Positions 21,704 through 33,908 are shown, counted from the stretch's first letter. The stretch is 64,000 nucleotides of DNA from Dryomyza anilis (GCA_951804985.1 OX638130.1:102483700-102547699), one strand, 5' to 3'. Made by a program: numbers and translations. Notes: generated by a model from the sequence alone, not told the origin.

Positions 21704-22866
21704 TATACCCTACACTAAGAGTGAAAGGGTATATTCAGTTTGGTACGCCGTTTGTAACACCCAGAAGGAAGCATCTCCGGTATGGAAAAGTATATATATT
21801 CTTGATCAGCATGACCTCCTGAGTCGATTTAGCGATGTCCGTCTGTCCGTCTGTCTGTCCGTCTGTCTGTCTGTCTGTCTGTCCGTCTGTCTGTCCGTCT
21901 GTCTGTCTGTTGAAATCCCTACTACTTTTAAAATTGAAGAGCTAGATAAATGAAACTTATAACTTAGATTACTAATATACCTACGCAGTATATGCGTAGA
22001 TCGGTCCATTGAGACCTATGATCCGACCACTTATGTTCAAATACCTCATATAAAATGTACATATAAAGATCAATTTGTATGTATACGTGCTTAGGTAAAC
22101 TTTTTTTGGTCAAATATATATTGATATCATGCTCAAATACATGATAATAATGTTTTCCGGCGAAAAGACTTGTGGTTCACAAAAAAAAATCGAAATTCGG
22201 TACACCTACCCAGTTGTAAATATTGGTTTCAAATGAATGGAAATTCTTCAGCGATTGAATGTTTGTAGTTATTTTCAGGATTCGTATACCCTGGTGACCT
22301 ATATATCACTTTGAATGGTAACCACACATATGTGTAGGTTATTTATAGTCGGCTTAGACCGACTATAATTTTGATAATCCTAACTATCATAATTACACCT
22401 ACTTTAAAATTTCCCATGTGATCTAACCTTCCCAACTGTTTTTTTTTGGGAACCAAAGTCGTTTCGAGAACATTATTTTCATGTATTTGAGCATGAAGTC
22501 AATATATATTTGACCAAAAAAAGTTTACCCGAACACGTATACAGTAAAATTCACCAGTAGACGTGTTTTATATGATAAATTTCACAGGTCATAATGGACT
22601 GATCATGCCCATTTTCACTGACAGACAGCGTAGATATATAAGTAATCTAAATTAGTAGTTTCATTTATTTATCTCTTCTAGTTGTTCTGTAATCGTGATT
22701 TCAACAGACAGACAGACGGACAGACAGACGGACATCGCTAAATCGACTCAGGAGGTCAAGATGATCAAGAATATATATACTTTTTCATACCGGAGATGCT
22801 TCCTTCTGGGTGTTACAAACGGCGTACCAAACTGAATATACCCTGTAACTCTTAGTGTAGGGTATA
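21704..22866. mobile_element. 1.16-kb foldback element of the mini-me/INE-1-like type with GTCY microsatellite
   Basis: The ends are TATACCCTACACTAAGAG and its inverse CTCTTAGTGTAGGGTATA. Both arms carry TTTGGTACGCCGTTTGTAAC, GAAGGAAGCATCTCCGGTAT, ATATATTCTTGATCA and a GTCTGTC/GACAGAC run (21837-21911 and 22707-22734). Internally there is a TATAGTCGG...CCGACTATA palindrome near 22345. Dipteran mini-me/INE-1 elements carry such (GTCY)n and TA tracts. The inverted-pair form could be two elements head to head or a true foldback. Confidence 0.75.
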
Positions 22867-23094
22867 AAAAAAACATAAAAACATAATCCACTCTTGGTGG
22901 ATATATTAGTGGTATAATTTGGTTCAACAAAAAAGTTAAAACACAAAGGCAATGTCAAAAACAAAAACAAACAGAGATTAAAACAAAAAATCGCAATAAA
23001 AATTTAGGAAATTATTTTTTAAAATATCATTCCATCAAAATACCATCTTTGGCATGAACATTTATAAAAAGTGTCCTAATTGAAATTTTGTAAG

Positions 23095-23165
23095 AGTATA
23101 CCATGGAGTCCGGAGGATGACATATGCTATATATGGGTGGGATTTGACTAGGGAACTGGGACACT
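23095..23165 (-). mobile_element. Fragment of the 29.9-31.0 kb dispersed element
   Basis: GGAGTCCGGAGGATGACATA and TATATATGGGTGGGATT match in inverse the stretch 30845-30900. Confidence 0.55.
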
Positions 23166-23224
23166 CAAATACAACCTAAGTTTTCAATGCGTTTTAATTT
23201 GGAAATTACACTAGCTAGGAAACA

Positions 23225-23935
23225 AAAAACTCAAACACAAAAAAAAAAATACAAAAGCAAAAACAAAAGCAAAAAAAAAACATAAGTAAAATAAGAAAAA
23301 AAAACAAGCAAAATCAAAAACACAAGAACAAAAGCAAACACAAAAAAAAAGAAATAAATATTATAAAAAAAAGAAAAACACCAAAACCAAAAACACAATA
23401 AAAAAAAATAACAAAAAAACACGAAAACTAAAAATCAAAAGCAAAATCGCAAAAATACTAAAACAAAAGCAAAATACACAAATACAACACAAAATCAAAA
23501 ACAAAAATGCAAAATTGTAGAAAAATGAAACAACACAAAAATAAATAGAACAAAAAAATTAAAACACAAAATCAATATCAAAAACAAAACCAAAAACCAA
23601 GCAAACAGCTAAACAAAAACGAAAAAAAAACAAAAAGGGTAAAACAAAAAAAATAAAAGAAAAACCAAAACAAACAATACAAACAAAAACAAAATTTAAA
23701 CCCAAAAACAAAAATAAAAAGAGCAAAAAACTAACAAAAAAAATATAAAACAAAGAAAAATAAAATCGAAATCAAAACAAAAGCAAAAACAAACAGGTAA
23801 TTAAACAAAAAATCGAAAACACCTAAACAAAAATGGGAAAACACAAAAAAATAAAAAACAAAACAATACGTAAAATAAAAACGAAAGAATAAAAACACTG
23901 AAAATAAAATTTAAGAAAATCCAACATAAAACCAA
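23225..23935. repeat. A-rich simple sequence (AAAACAAAAAC-like), ~700 bp
   Basis: Almost purely A with C, and fewer G and T, in cryptically repeated AAAACAAAAGCAAAA-like words. Phe/Leu-rich open frames on the minus strand are composition artefacts. Confidence 0.8.
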
Positions 23936-26220
23936 ACCGCATTTCCATTAAGAACACAGCATGCATTGTAATTTTGTTTAATAATTCACACCATATTTTT
24001 GTCACAAATATTTATTTTCTTCAGTATTTTATATTTGCATAAAAAATGGTTTATTATTTTTGGTAAAAAAAAATAGGTAATTTAGCTATTTAACCTAATA
24101 GGCTAAATGCCTATTTGATTAAGGCATTATTTCACTTAATTTTAAGATTATTTTATTATGATTATGATGGGGTCAACTAATTTTCATTTATGTGGACGTT
24201 ATTTTAAAAATTTGAACTGAATGAAGATACATTTTATATATTTTGAGAATATGATTTAAATTTTAAACGTTCTTTCATTTGTTCTGGACTTTATTTCAAT
24301 GAGGATTCTTGCTTTCGGTTGAATTTTTTAAACTTTGAATTAAACCACAAAACCTGAGCATAATAATACCCTATACTCATAGGGTACAAAGTATATAAAG
24401 CATTTGACAAATTTTTGAATAACCCAAAAGTAAAAGGTATATTAAGTATTTTTTTGAATTTTTTTGGTTGGATGTTTTTCACTATGAATTAAACTACAAA
24501 TAGTAATTGTAGTAGTGATTTAATTGGAAGAACAGGGCATATAGAGATTTTTCGGATATTCACTTTCCATGTCGATATGCTCTTTCTTTGGCATATTTAT
24601 GTTTGTCCATATATTAGTATTGAAGAATTTTTCTTGACCTTCATAAAACGCAGCCCACTTAAAATTTCGTGTTGACGTTTAACTTAATAATTTTGCTACG
24701 AAACATAATCCTCTGGTTACAGTCTCAATCAGCAAAGTGCAAAGACACGCAAAGCAATTAATTAGCGCGCAGCAACCTGTTGACCGTTAAATAAGCTACA
24801 ACCCATGTTGGATCCGGGGCTGGGTGCCACAGTAGCCACATGAAAGCAACATCTTATTCTGCGTTCTCTTCTTATGCCACAAACTAAAGGTATGGACAGA
24901 CATGCAGACAGTCGGCAGGCAGGCAAGCAACATACAATTATAATTAGTCGTTGTATTCGAGTAGTTGGTCAAGAAATCAGGGCATAACTCAGTTTACAGT
25001 TGACTCCTGTGGATACAACACCCCATGAAACACCATACAAAAGATGAGGTTTCAACGAAAAGCGAAGGAAATAACACTCAGCATATTTGTTGGCATAAAT
25101 CAAGCCACATGTTGACTAATGTAAGTTAGCCTTTTCTGGATACAGTTGTTGAGTAGGGTTGCATTGAGGGTGGCATAGGTCAGGCATGATTGGGAAGAGC
25201 ACAAATTGGTACAAAACAGCTCCTGGGAACTCATGAATGTATCTGAACATAAGTTGGGCGAAAGAAATTTAATGGGAAGAGTTAAGCGTCAATCTGAAAT
25301 GAATGGTGCGAACAGATAAAATTATATTTGTACTCTTTCAATGCTTTAAAGAGAAGAGATTTGTCAAACGTATGAGAGAGAGTGAGTGTCGAGAGGATAG
25401 GGAGATAAGACTACAATGATAGAGAATAGCAAAAACTGGGAACTGTTTAAACAAAGCAAGAGAAAAAGGTTCTTGTATGAGAAATAGTCGTATTGCAAGT
25501 GAATATTTTTTGGTTCAGAAACGAAGCAACTAGTTTTTTTTTTTTGAGAGAATAGAGAATAGAGCTTGATTTCTATAATATACAAATTATGTTACATACA
25601 ATGTGTGCTCAGTATTACAACAAAAACTGTAAATGAAACCGTTATACAAAAATCAGAAATAAACCAATATTCAAAACCGATATATGACGACGTTTCCGAA
25701 CGGTATTTTAAATAATAAAATGAAAAATTAAATGAAAAAATTAAAATTTAGTAAATTTTTATTTATCAATTTTTGTGTATTTTTTTGTAATATTTTTTTT
25801 TAAATAAATTTTTGTAAAAAAATAAATTTAGGCAATCTTCGACAATTGATTTATAGTTCCGTATTTGAATGAAATCATTGAGATTTAGCTTCTGATAATT
25901 GAATATCATGAATTTAGAAAAATATATCGAAAACGTAACTTGAAACGGCTTACCGAATGTTAATTTCAACATAAAAACTCTTAGGAGATTGAGATAAAAG
26001 ACGCACTATGAATGACACACTCAATAATGACCTTAAATAAATCTCCGAGTGAGGTGTTGCAAATAGAGTAGATTTTAATGCAAGCAAGACCTAATGTTGT
26101 CTGTTATCGCACAACCGAATTAATTCCCTCTCCACAATATGGGTGCAGTGGACATTGCACAGTCAGCTGCTCTTGACATTCTGGGCATATGAACCGAACA
26201 CATATTTGATCGGTTTTTTA
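23936..26220. other. Anonymous, mostly single-copy-looking non-coding DNA
   Basis: No gene is seen. The part 24700-25330 is the least AT-rich and least repetitive stretch in this region and might be intronic or regulatory DNA. Positions 25700-25830 are A/T runs. Confidence 0.4.
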
Positions 26221-26226
26221 AAACGC

Positions 26227-27065
26227 TAAAACATACTTCACTCCTGCTCCTGCGCACGATCTATACTACCTATATACGGCCTAAGATGGAATACAATTCG
26301 CGCATTTGAGCAGGGGCTTCAAAATCCTCCTTACAGTTCCTGGACCGAATTCAACAACGTGCAATATATTTAATAGGGGAGGAAATTATTTCATCTTCTA
26401 TTGGTTTTCTTGAACACTGAAAGACCGTTGGGTGTGTAACCCTATTTTATAGGTATTACAATGGTAAGTGTTCGAGGGAAATAAAGGGTTTTTTAACAGG
26501 GACGCTACAAAAGTAAAACGACAGGGACAGCAAACGACGCCATATTTCTTGCCGCTTTTTTGGCATTTCTTATCAGTAAGGTTTGCCATTTCATGATGGA
26601 AAGATATACGAATTCGAATTTCGGTAGTAAATTATAATAATTTCGACTCGCTGTTGGCTCATATATCTTCCCATCATGAAATGGCAAACCTTACTGAAGA
26701 GAAATGCCAAAAAAGCGGCAAGAAATATGGCGTCGTTTGCTGACCCTGTCGCTCTACTTTTGTAGCGTCCCTGTTGAAAAACCCTTGAAAAATACGTATG
26801 TAGCGCTCTTATTGAAAAACCCTTTACATGGCCCGATTCAACCAGGTCGTGTGTTCTCGCGTTTGTCAAACCAAACCCACCCCTTCGTAGTCCACGTGGC
26901 TCTCAACAGAATGACGCATTATAGAGAAATTTGTTCTTCAGTCGCACGATACGTTTGTGGAACAATCCCCCTGCGTCTGTTTTCTCGACATTTTTGAATA
27001 GATAAGTTCAAAACAAACATTCAGCGACACTACTCTATCTTTCCCCCCTTCTTTTAACCTATTAC
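26227..27065 (+). pseudogene. Non-LTR retrotransposon reverse transcriptase, C-terminal remnant
   Basis: Forward frames read RPKMEYNSRIWAGASKSSL, then FLDRIQQRAIYLIGEE, FLEH, a stop, VGCVTLFYRYYNG (about 26265-26465). After a MITE insertion they resume with HPFVVHVALNRMTHYRE and, shifted, FFSRTIRLWNNPPASVFS (26870-26990). This string of motifs is typical of the region after the RT domain of Jockey/CR1-like insect elements. Stops, frameshifts and the MITE at 26484-26824 show it is dead. Confidence 0.8.
26484..26824. mobile_element. MITE of the AAGGGTTTTTCA family with ~115-bp inverted repeats
   Basis: The left end AAGGGTTTTTTAACAGGG and the right end (inner end at 26786) are inverse over about 115 bp around a short centre with CGAATTCG. 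A further 38 bp with GTAGCGCTCTTATTG follows to 26824. It splits the retrotransposon remnant. Each inverted repeat reads, in one orientation, as the open peptide MANLT(E/D)(E/K)KCQKSGKKYG continuing to VCCPC. Confidence 0.82.
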
Positions 27066-27349
27066 GATCAACACTGTACATTGCACACAGAAAAAAAATA
27101 ATCGTCGTAAATATAGCAACCGATATTAATTGCATTCTTAATCAATCCAGCAATTAAATTCACTAATTTAATGAAAACATTTGCTATTCTTCGATAAATA
27201 AGTTCAAAACAAACATTCAGCGACACTACTCTATCTTTCCCCCCTTCTTTTAACCTATTACGATCAACACTGTACATTGCACACAGAAAAAAATAATCGT
27301 CGTAAATATAGCAACCGATATTAATTGCATTCTTAATCAATCCAGCAAT
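27004..27349. repeat. 196-bp tandem duplication spanning the retroelement 3' end and a MITE left end
   Basis: AAGTTCAAAACAAACATTCA starts at 27004 and again at 27200. Both units continue through TACGATCAACACTGTACATTG into CACACAGAAAA and ATAATCGTCGTAAATATAGC. The duplication happened after the MITE had inserted. Confidence 0.85.
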
Positions 27350-27708
27350 AAACATTTGCTATTCTTCGATAAATCAGCAAATCCGTTTGCTAATATGAAT
27401 ATTTGTGTACGTCAATGCAGCAAATTGTTTGGTCGGCGCAATTTCACCAATTATATTTGGGAAAACTGCGCCGACGATATACGTTCTTACAAACGCTTAG
27501 TCGGTTCTTATAGAAAAAGTTATAGTTTGGACTACAACCAATTTCGAAGAGTTTTAGAGCATTATTCAACAATTTTAGAACAATTTGGAGTATATTGCAT
27601 TGCAAGCAACAAATTTTTAGATATTTCTTTTTAACCGAATGAAGTTGGTTGTTACAACTAATTTTGTCGTTTATCTAACCTCATTCCATAAGAGGATTTT
27701 TCTATGTG
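27280..27708. mobile_element. ~430-bp MITE of the CACACAGAAAA family with an internal 80-codon frame
   Basis: The left end is CACACAGAAAA (27280); the right end reads CCTCATTCCATAAGAGGATTTTTCTATGTG, close to the inverse of the left end of the MITE at 11064. Inside, an ATG at 27393 opens a frame to 27634 (MNICVRQCSKLFGRRNF...). I cannot relate this peptide to anything; it may be chance. Confidence 0.6.
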
Positions 27709-29212
27709 AACATGTCGATATTTTCGAAATACTGTCGCAGAATAAATTGTATATGCACCGTATTTGGTTTATTTTTATATCATAGGTAGTAAAATGTAAA
27801 GTAAAATAAAATCCAGTCATTAATTAAATATTTCGAGCTTCCCATTAATTTATACAAGTTTAATAGGACACCTTCTATATTCCGGGTATATTCCGAAATA
27901 TACATTCGTTTGAAATCCAATATGTGGCAAGAAAAATAAATCTAATGAGTTGCACTAAACTTGGAACAGATTGAATTCTATGGAAATTGGTTTAGTTTAC
28001 TTTGTATTAAATAAAAATATAATTGAATGGAAATAAGATTTAGTTTACTTTATATTCAAATCGAAAACTGGAAAGAAAAAAAAATAAATTTGATTGAACT
28101 GAAATTTGAATACAACGTATTTAAAATATGCCAGCTTATCATCAAATTTCTCTTAACTAAAATTTGCTGCTTTGAGTTTCAATACTTTAAATGCCATATA
28201 TATAAAAATCATAAATTAAATCAGCATTTTCAAAAATCCCTAAGACTATGGCTAAAATATGCCACAACGTCTTATTTTATTTTGGATTTTATTTGGATTG
28301 CTGAATGACATCAAACAATTTCTTAATTGTCGAACCAAAAAAACAAAAACAAATGCCAACCAGCTGGTAGTGTTCGTAGATAGCATTTGATTAAATTCTC
28401 TTTTATGCAATTTGATTGAAAATGGCAACGTTTTGCTAAATTAATTTACACAGTATTTGTTGAGAATAAATTTAAGACAGTAAATGTCTCTGACAAAGCT
28501 GGATGTTAAAAATTGTATTAAATTCAATTATGCGACTTAGATTGAACAGAAATTTGTCAGTTGTCAGCATCATTTAAAAATTAGTTTAAAAATTATATTT
28601 AGAAAACGCTAAAATTTCAAAATTTAGAAGCATAAGTAAAATATGATAAATACACAAATAAGAAGAAAATAAAAGACGAATAAAGGAAATAAAAGAATTC
28701 GAAAATAGAAGAGAGAAAAAATTAGATGATCATGAAAATAAGGCAAATAAGAAGGAAGCAGCTGGATCAAGGGAAATACATATATGCAGAATATTATAAG
28801 AAAACGGCTCATAAACAGTTTCCGGAAAGCCATTTTGAAGCCATTTGCTCAAATGGACATTCCCGGAATGAACATTTCCTATACGAAATAAATGAAAACG
28901 AAAATAGGCAAAAGCATGAGAAGTAGGTGATGAAAATAAGAATTAGGTGCAGTCAGGGAAAAGATGCTGAAGAATATAAATATTCGGTTCATGTATACTT
29001 CTCAAAAAGTTATTACCCCTTAAGCCATTTCCCCAAAGACATTGACAAGTAGACATTTGACACGAATGTACATCTTTCTGAAAAAAAATCCCGCAATGAA
29101 TATTTTGTAATTTTTCTTAAAAAATAATAAAAGTTTTTAATGCAATGGAAATAATTAATTTTTCTTGCTGTTTTTTTTGTATGTATAATAATATAAATTG
29201 TTGTATTATAAT
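27709..29212. other. AT-rich non-coding DNA
   Basis: Nothing recognised. Short frames at 28027-28308 and 28726-28926 have strongly AT-biased, unstructured translations and no support. Confidence 0.4.
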
Positions 29213-29286
29213 GAAGCACCTAGGTCGAGCTGTGCATATTATATTTGTACTCAATGTAGTGGGACCTACACTTTAATGCTATTTTA
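29213..29286 (-). mobile_element. 3' fragment of the tRNA-derived SINE family
   Basis: On the minus strand it reads GTAGGTCCCACTACATTGAG, then TACAAATATAATATGCACAG and CTCGACC, matching the tail part of the SINE at 50130-50210. Confidence 0.75.
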
Positions 29287-29650
29287 AAAAATTAAAAAGT
29301 GCTGAATACAGAATTCTTAAGAGACTGAAAATTGTAGATTGTATCGCTAATGGTTATGGATAGAAAAATCAGCAAAGTTGAGATTTTTCTCATGAAAAAT
29401 CTTTCAAAAATTGTAAAAAACCCAAAAGTTTTGCGATTTTAAAAATTCATTTGTTTAAGAAAAGCTTACATTATGGGAACCACACAACCGATTTTAAAAA
29501 TTTAAAAGTTGCTGTATACAGAATTTTTGAGAGACTTCAAGTTTGGAGATTGTATCGTTAATGGTTATGGAGAGAAAAATCAGTAAAGTTGAGATTTTTT
29601 TCATGAATTCCAAAAGTTATCCAATTTTAAAAATACATTAAGGTCTAAAG
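29281..29650. repeat. ~205-bp direct repeat, two copies
   Basis: AATACAGAATTCTTAAGAGACT and GGTTATGGATAGAAAAATC (first copy) recur as TATACAGAATTTTTGAGAGACT and GGTTATGGAGAGAAAAATC (second copy, from about 29490). Non-coding. Confidence 0.7.
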
Positions 29651-29898
29651 AAAATGTGCTCAGTTGAAAAAATATCTTGTTTAGTTTTAAAGATATAGAC
29701 ATGAACATGATTTTTTTTTTGTTATTTTTTGAAGACTTTACTTTACATATTTATACATAGGTTGTACATTTTATTATAAAATCAAAATATTTATATGGAA
29801 CATGCAAAAAAATCACCGATTTTAGAACGGTTTAACTAGAAAAATTATAGATTTTTTTGTACTTTTTCAACAACAAGGACGATGCGATTTTATTCAAA

Positions 29899-31012
29899 AC
29901 TAGCTGGACCCGTGCACGACTCGTGCCAAGATTTTGTGAATTCATAGATATAAAGCGATTTTATTAATATAAAAAAACATTATTATTATTTTTTATATCA
30001 GGGGCCCGTGCTTCGCTGTGGAAGTTTTTATTGGTTTTATAAATGTTGGTTTATAATAATTCTCCGCCAAAACAACTTTTCTCAAAAACAATTCAGACAG
30101 TAGAATATTTCGCCGTAGAATTCTTCCCAGTAGAAATCTTCACCGTAAAATTCTTCCCCATAGAACGCTTTACCGTAGAATTCTTCCCGGTAGAATTCTT
30201 CCCGGTAGAATTCTTCCCCGTAGAGTTTTTCCCAGTAGAAGTTTTAGTGTAGTTAGTTTTTATGTGGTGAGTTTTAGTGTGTTGAATTTTTAGTGTGGTG
30301 AGTTTTAGTGTGGTGTGTTTTAGTGTGGTGAAATTTGGTGTGGTGAGTTTTAGTGTGGTGAGTTTTAGTGTTGTGAATTTTTAGTGTAGTGAGTTTTAGT
30401 GTGGTGAGTTTTATTGTAGTGAGTTTTAGTGCGGTGAGTTTTAGTGTAGTGAGTTTTAGTGTGGTGAGTTTCGGTGTGGTGAGTTTTAGTGTGGAGAGTT
30501 TTAGTGTGGTGAATTTTTAGTGTGGTGAGTTTTAGTTCGGTGAGCTTTATTGTGTTGAGTTTTAGTGTGGTGAGTTTTAGTGTGGTGAATTTTAGCGTGG
30601 TGAGTTTTAGTGGGGTGAGTTTTGGTGTGGTGAGTTTTAGTATGGTGAATTTTTAGTGTGGTGAGTCTTAGCGTGGTGAGTTTTATTGTGGTGAGTTTTA
30701 GTGTGGTGAGTTTTAGTGTGGTGAGTTTTAGTGTGGTGAGTTTTATGTGGTGAGTTTTAGATTTTTGTTTCATCTTTTTAGATTGTGTATGTGCTGAGTT
30801 ATGTCGTTTTGAAAGTTTAGGTTGTATGGAAGGTACCACGCCCCTTTGTCCAATCCCACCCATATATATCCTATGACACCCTCCGGACTCCTTAGTATCC
30901 TGTGGAAAAATTTCAGTTAAATCGGTTCAGCGGTTTAGACGTGATGCTGGAACAAACAGACAGACAGACCGACAGACTGACAGACGGACCAAGAATTTTA
31001 TATATATAGATT
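29899..31012 (+). mobile_element. Dispersed element starting CTAGCTGGACCCGTGC, ending TATATATAGAT, with an internal minisatellite
   Basis: The start is ACTAGCTGGACCCGTGCACG, followed by CCCGTGCTTCGCTGTGG (30004). The end has AAATCGGTTCAGCGGTTTAG, a GACAGAC/GACGGAC run and ATTTTATATATATAGAT. This head and tail format is common in non-autonomous insect elements. The interior has been expanded by the two minisatellites at 30098-30770. Confidence 0.6.
30098..30770. repeat. 15-bp minisatellites: AGAATTCTTCCCGGT block, then GTGTGGTGAGTTTTA block
   Basis: Positions 30098-30245 carry about ten AGAATTCTTCCCGGT-like units. Positions 30245-30770 carry about 34 GTGTGGTGAGTTTTA-like units. Since 15 is a multiple of 3 these stay open in some frames; the resulting Lys/Thr/His-rich peptides are not genes. 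The second unit reappears at 63640-63735. Confidence 0.85.
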
Positions 31013-31317
31013 CATGAAATTTTAGGAGGCTATTGATAGATACAATATCTAATTTTTTGAGTCTATTACGATTCAAAAAAAACTTCATGTAGATGATAAA
31101 AAAATAAAAATGTGAATTTAAATTGTTTTTTAACTATATCTGCAATGCGCGAACACAGGACATGATTTTTTTTCGACTAACAATTTTTTTTTGGTAAGCT
31201 TTAGCAGCACAATGTTACTTTTAAGTCCTATTACAACTTTGGAAAAAAATGTCGATCCCCCCTACTGTGCGTCGTATAGTAAAATGCTGTCTATGAAAAA
31301 ATGTTGACATTCGTTGG

Positions 31318-31392
31318 GATCATAACCGGGACCTTTCGGCTCCATTAGTTAGTATGCTGGTTTAACTAATGGAGCCACCGACGCTACTGCAT
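31318..31392 (-). mobile_element. tRNA-like segment, probable SINE head
   Basis: On the minus strand it reads GCGTCGGTGGCTCCATTAGT, and later AGGTCCCGGTTATGATCCC, resembling tRNA A- and B-box regions. A perfect 14-bp inverted repeat (GGCTCCATTAGTTA / TAACTAATGGAGCC, 31338-31351 and 31363-31376) sits where D and anticodon arms would be. The B box has three mismatches, so it is not a functional tRNA gene. Confidence 0.4.
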
Positions 31393-32480
31393 ACAAAATT
31401 TCTATATCGAGAAAATTGTTGTTTTCGCGGAAATGTCTTTTTAAAGTCTCTTTGCTATTTGGGTGGAAATGAACGATTCGAGAAATGTCTATTCGGTGAA
31501 GTTTTAATCGGATTAAGTGTTCTTTTGGGGAAGTCTCTATTCAGAGAAAAGTCCATATCGGTGAAATGTCTTTAGAGAAATATACATTCGGGAAAGTGTC
31601 CACTGCGGGCAAATGGATTCGGGAAGTACTCCAATACAAAGAAAATGATGCAAATCTAATCCAAATAAAAATCAGTATCATATCGAAAATTAGAGAATAC
31701 TTAAAAAGAAAAAGTAGAAATAAGATGAAACAAGAAAATTTTAACAATTTACATTCATTTTATTCGAATTTTTATTAAGTACCTAATTTACAGCGTTGAG
31801 AGCCTCAACAGGCATCGTTTGGAGGAGCAGATGGTTAATAACACTTGAAGTAATTTATTTCCAACACCTTTTGATCTACATTAATGCATCAGCTATGGTA
31901 CTTAATTGACTTTGTGCACACTGCTGTTGCACAGCGTAGCACTCTCCATTTTGCAAAACTCCGACCTCCTACCAATTTGACATCCTACCATTTACTGCCA
32001 CCTTTACACCATACACCATACACCATGTATACCTCCACATCTATGCCTCCATTTCATTCCGTTCATTGTCTTTTACTTCAAAGAATCGAAAATTAATTTG
32101 CTCAGCATGCAGTAAATTGTAAAATGTCAGCTGCAGCAAAACTGAAAAACCTGTCAATCCCATCTACCGTTGGTGGTTCTGTGTGGTGTTGAGGCTACCT
32201 GCCAATAAACCAGTTGGTTACTGGTGGTATGCACGTGTATTTCATAATTACTTGCAGCGAAATAAAAAACATACGTTGTAGTTGTCATTGCCAATACCAA
32301 CGCATAATTATTAGATTTCTGCACATGCTTATTATATTTTAATAATTTCATTATAATTGCTATAAAATTGAATTTAGTAGATTCATTTGATTGTGAATAA
32401 TATCAACAAACCGAACTATATAATAATGGTATTGTTTGTATCATCGAGGAATAGGAAACAGTCAATATCAACTGCTTCTT
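31393..32480. other. Non-coding stretch with weak AT-rich frames
   Basis: Positions 31390-31640 show degenerate CGGGAAATGTCT/TTCGGTGAA-like words similar to the diffuse repeats at 38-40 kb. Positions 31780-32350 look single-copy. No gene seen. Confidence 0.4.
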
Positions 32481-32489
32481 TTAGGCAAA

Positions 32490-32850
32490 ATAAAAATGAA
32501 TACTTTTCGAACAATTCTTTTCCGGACAATAGTTTTTCGAAGACAATTTACAGTTATGACCTTCCCGGACAATTTTTCTTCGTTGCAATTTTTCCGAGTC
32601 GAATCTTTCCATTCTGTGATAATTCATTCGCGAAATAATTCCTGCTGAGAAAATTCTTCCGCGAGACAAATCTTTATCGGAAATTCTTCCTGTTACAATT
32701 AATCCCCGAACAATTCTTCTCCGAGAACATTTTTTTCTAAACAAATCTTCCTCGGACAATTCTACCTGGGACCATTCATCTCTGGAAAAAAATTACTGTT
32801 CGAAAATCATTCTCCCGAGAAATATTTCCTGAGACAAATTGTCCAATTAA
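32490..32850. repeat. Diffuse ACAATTCTTCTCCGAGA-like repeat
   Basis: Words such as CGGACAATTCTTC and GAGACAAATCTTCC recur at irregular 15-25-bp intervals. The same vocabulary fills 34580-35060 and 38040-39990. It is a decayed minisatellite rather than coding DNA. Confidence 0.6.
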
Positions 32851-32889
32851 AAAAATATATATATTTCATCTACTGGGATATTTGCCGTA

Positions 32890-33872
32890 CACAGAAAAAA
32901 AAATTCTTCAATATGATGAATTTATTCATAAATATTATGAATTTTTTCACCAACTACCAACTAGATTCATCATATTGATACCACTGTTCATTAAATGACT
33001 TTACTTCATTAAATGACATATTAATGGATGCATTCATTATATATATGAACAAAATATTCAATGCAATGAATTTGAATTGTCATATTGATAAATTTGTTCA
33101 TAATATTTTTTCAAATTTTTTTTTTTTTATAAAATAATTCGAAAAAAAAGTTTTGTAAAAATTTTATTTAAAAAATAACAGTAAAAAAATAATCCAAAAC
33201 GAGTTGGGAAAGTTAGGTCACATGGGTAAGTTCGGTAACATGGGGCGGATTTTTATAGTCGGTCGGGCCCGACTATGGAATACCCTACACCTTTGGTGGG
33301 GATATTAATGTGTTTGTATTTAATTGCATACCTTAATTTTAAAGTTTTTAATTATGCTGAACCTCCCCACCCTCAGAATATTATTCTTAAATCAGAAATT
33401 TACGTCTTATATCCCCATAAATTAAAAAATTTATATAAAAGTATAAACTATGAAAAATTGAAAAATATAATTGGGCGGACCACGCCTATATTGAAAATTT
33501 TGAAAGGCTAATATTTCATAGATTTGATTTTAATAATTTACGGATCAAATTTCCACTATGAAAACCCGGGAAATAATGAAAAAAAAAGTGGGCGGATCAC
33601 GCCCATTTTTGGACCACATATTTTTAGGTGAATTAAAACAACACATTTTAAATTTTATACCTATATCTTGAATACTTTTCGAGTTATTAGTTCCTAAAGA
33701 GTCATATAAAAGTGACTTTTATGGGAGGTGGGCGTGTCCGTTGACCGATTTGGCTCATTTTCAAACTCAGTTCCTACTTTTGGCTAGAATATATTGAGTC
33801 GAAATTTCATCGCATTCTGATCAGTATTTCTCAAGTTATTCTGTATTCGGACAGCAAGACAGCAAGACAGCA

Positions 33873-33908
<36 letters not shown>

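Noticed and set aside
21639..22009. Cys/Leu/Ser-rich and Thr/Asp/Arg-rich open frames
   Set aside because: They are products of the GTCTGTC microsatellite within a mobile element.
23231..24005. Phe/Leu-rich membrane-like proteins on the minus strand
   Set aside because: They are translations of T-rich simple sequence; composition artefact.
26398..26687. Small proteins beginning MANLTDKKCQ
   Set aside because: As stand-alone genes they are simply MITE terminal repeats; the shared frame is noted as a finding instead.
30501..30863. Lys/Thr/His-rich protein on the minus strand
   Set aside because: It is a translation of the 15-bp GTGTGGTGAGTTTTA array.
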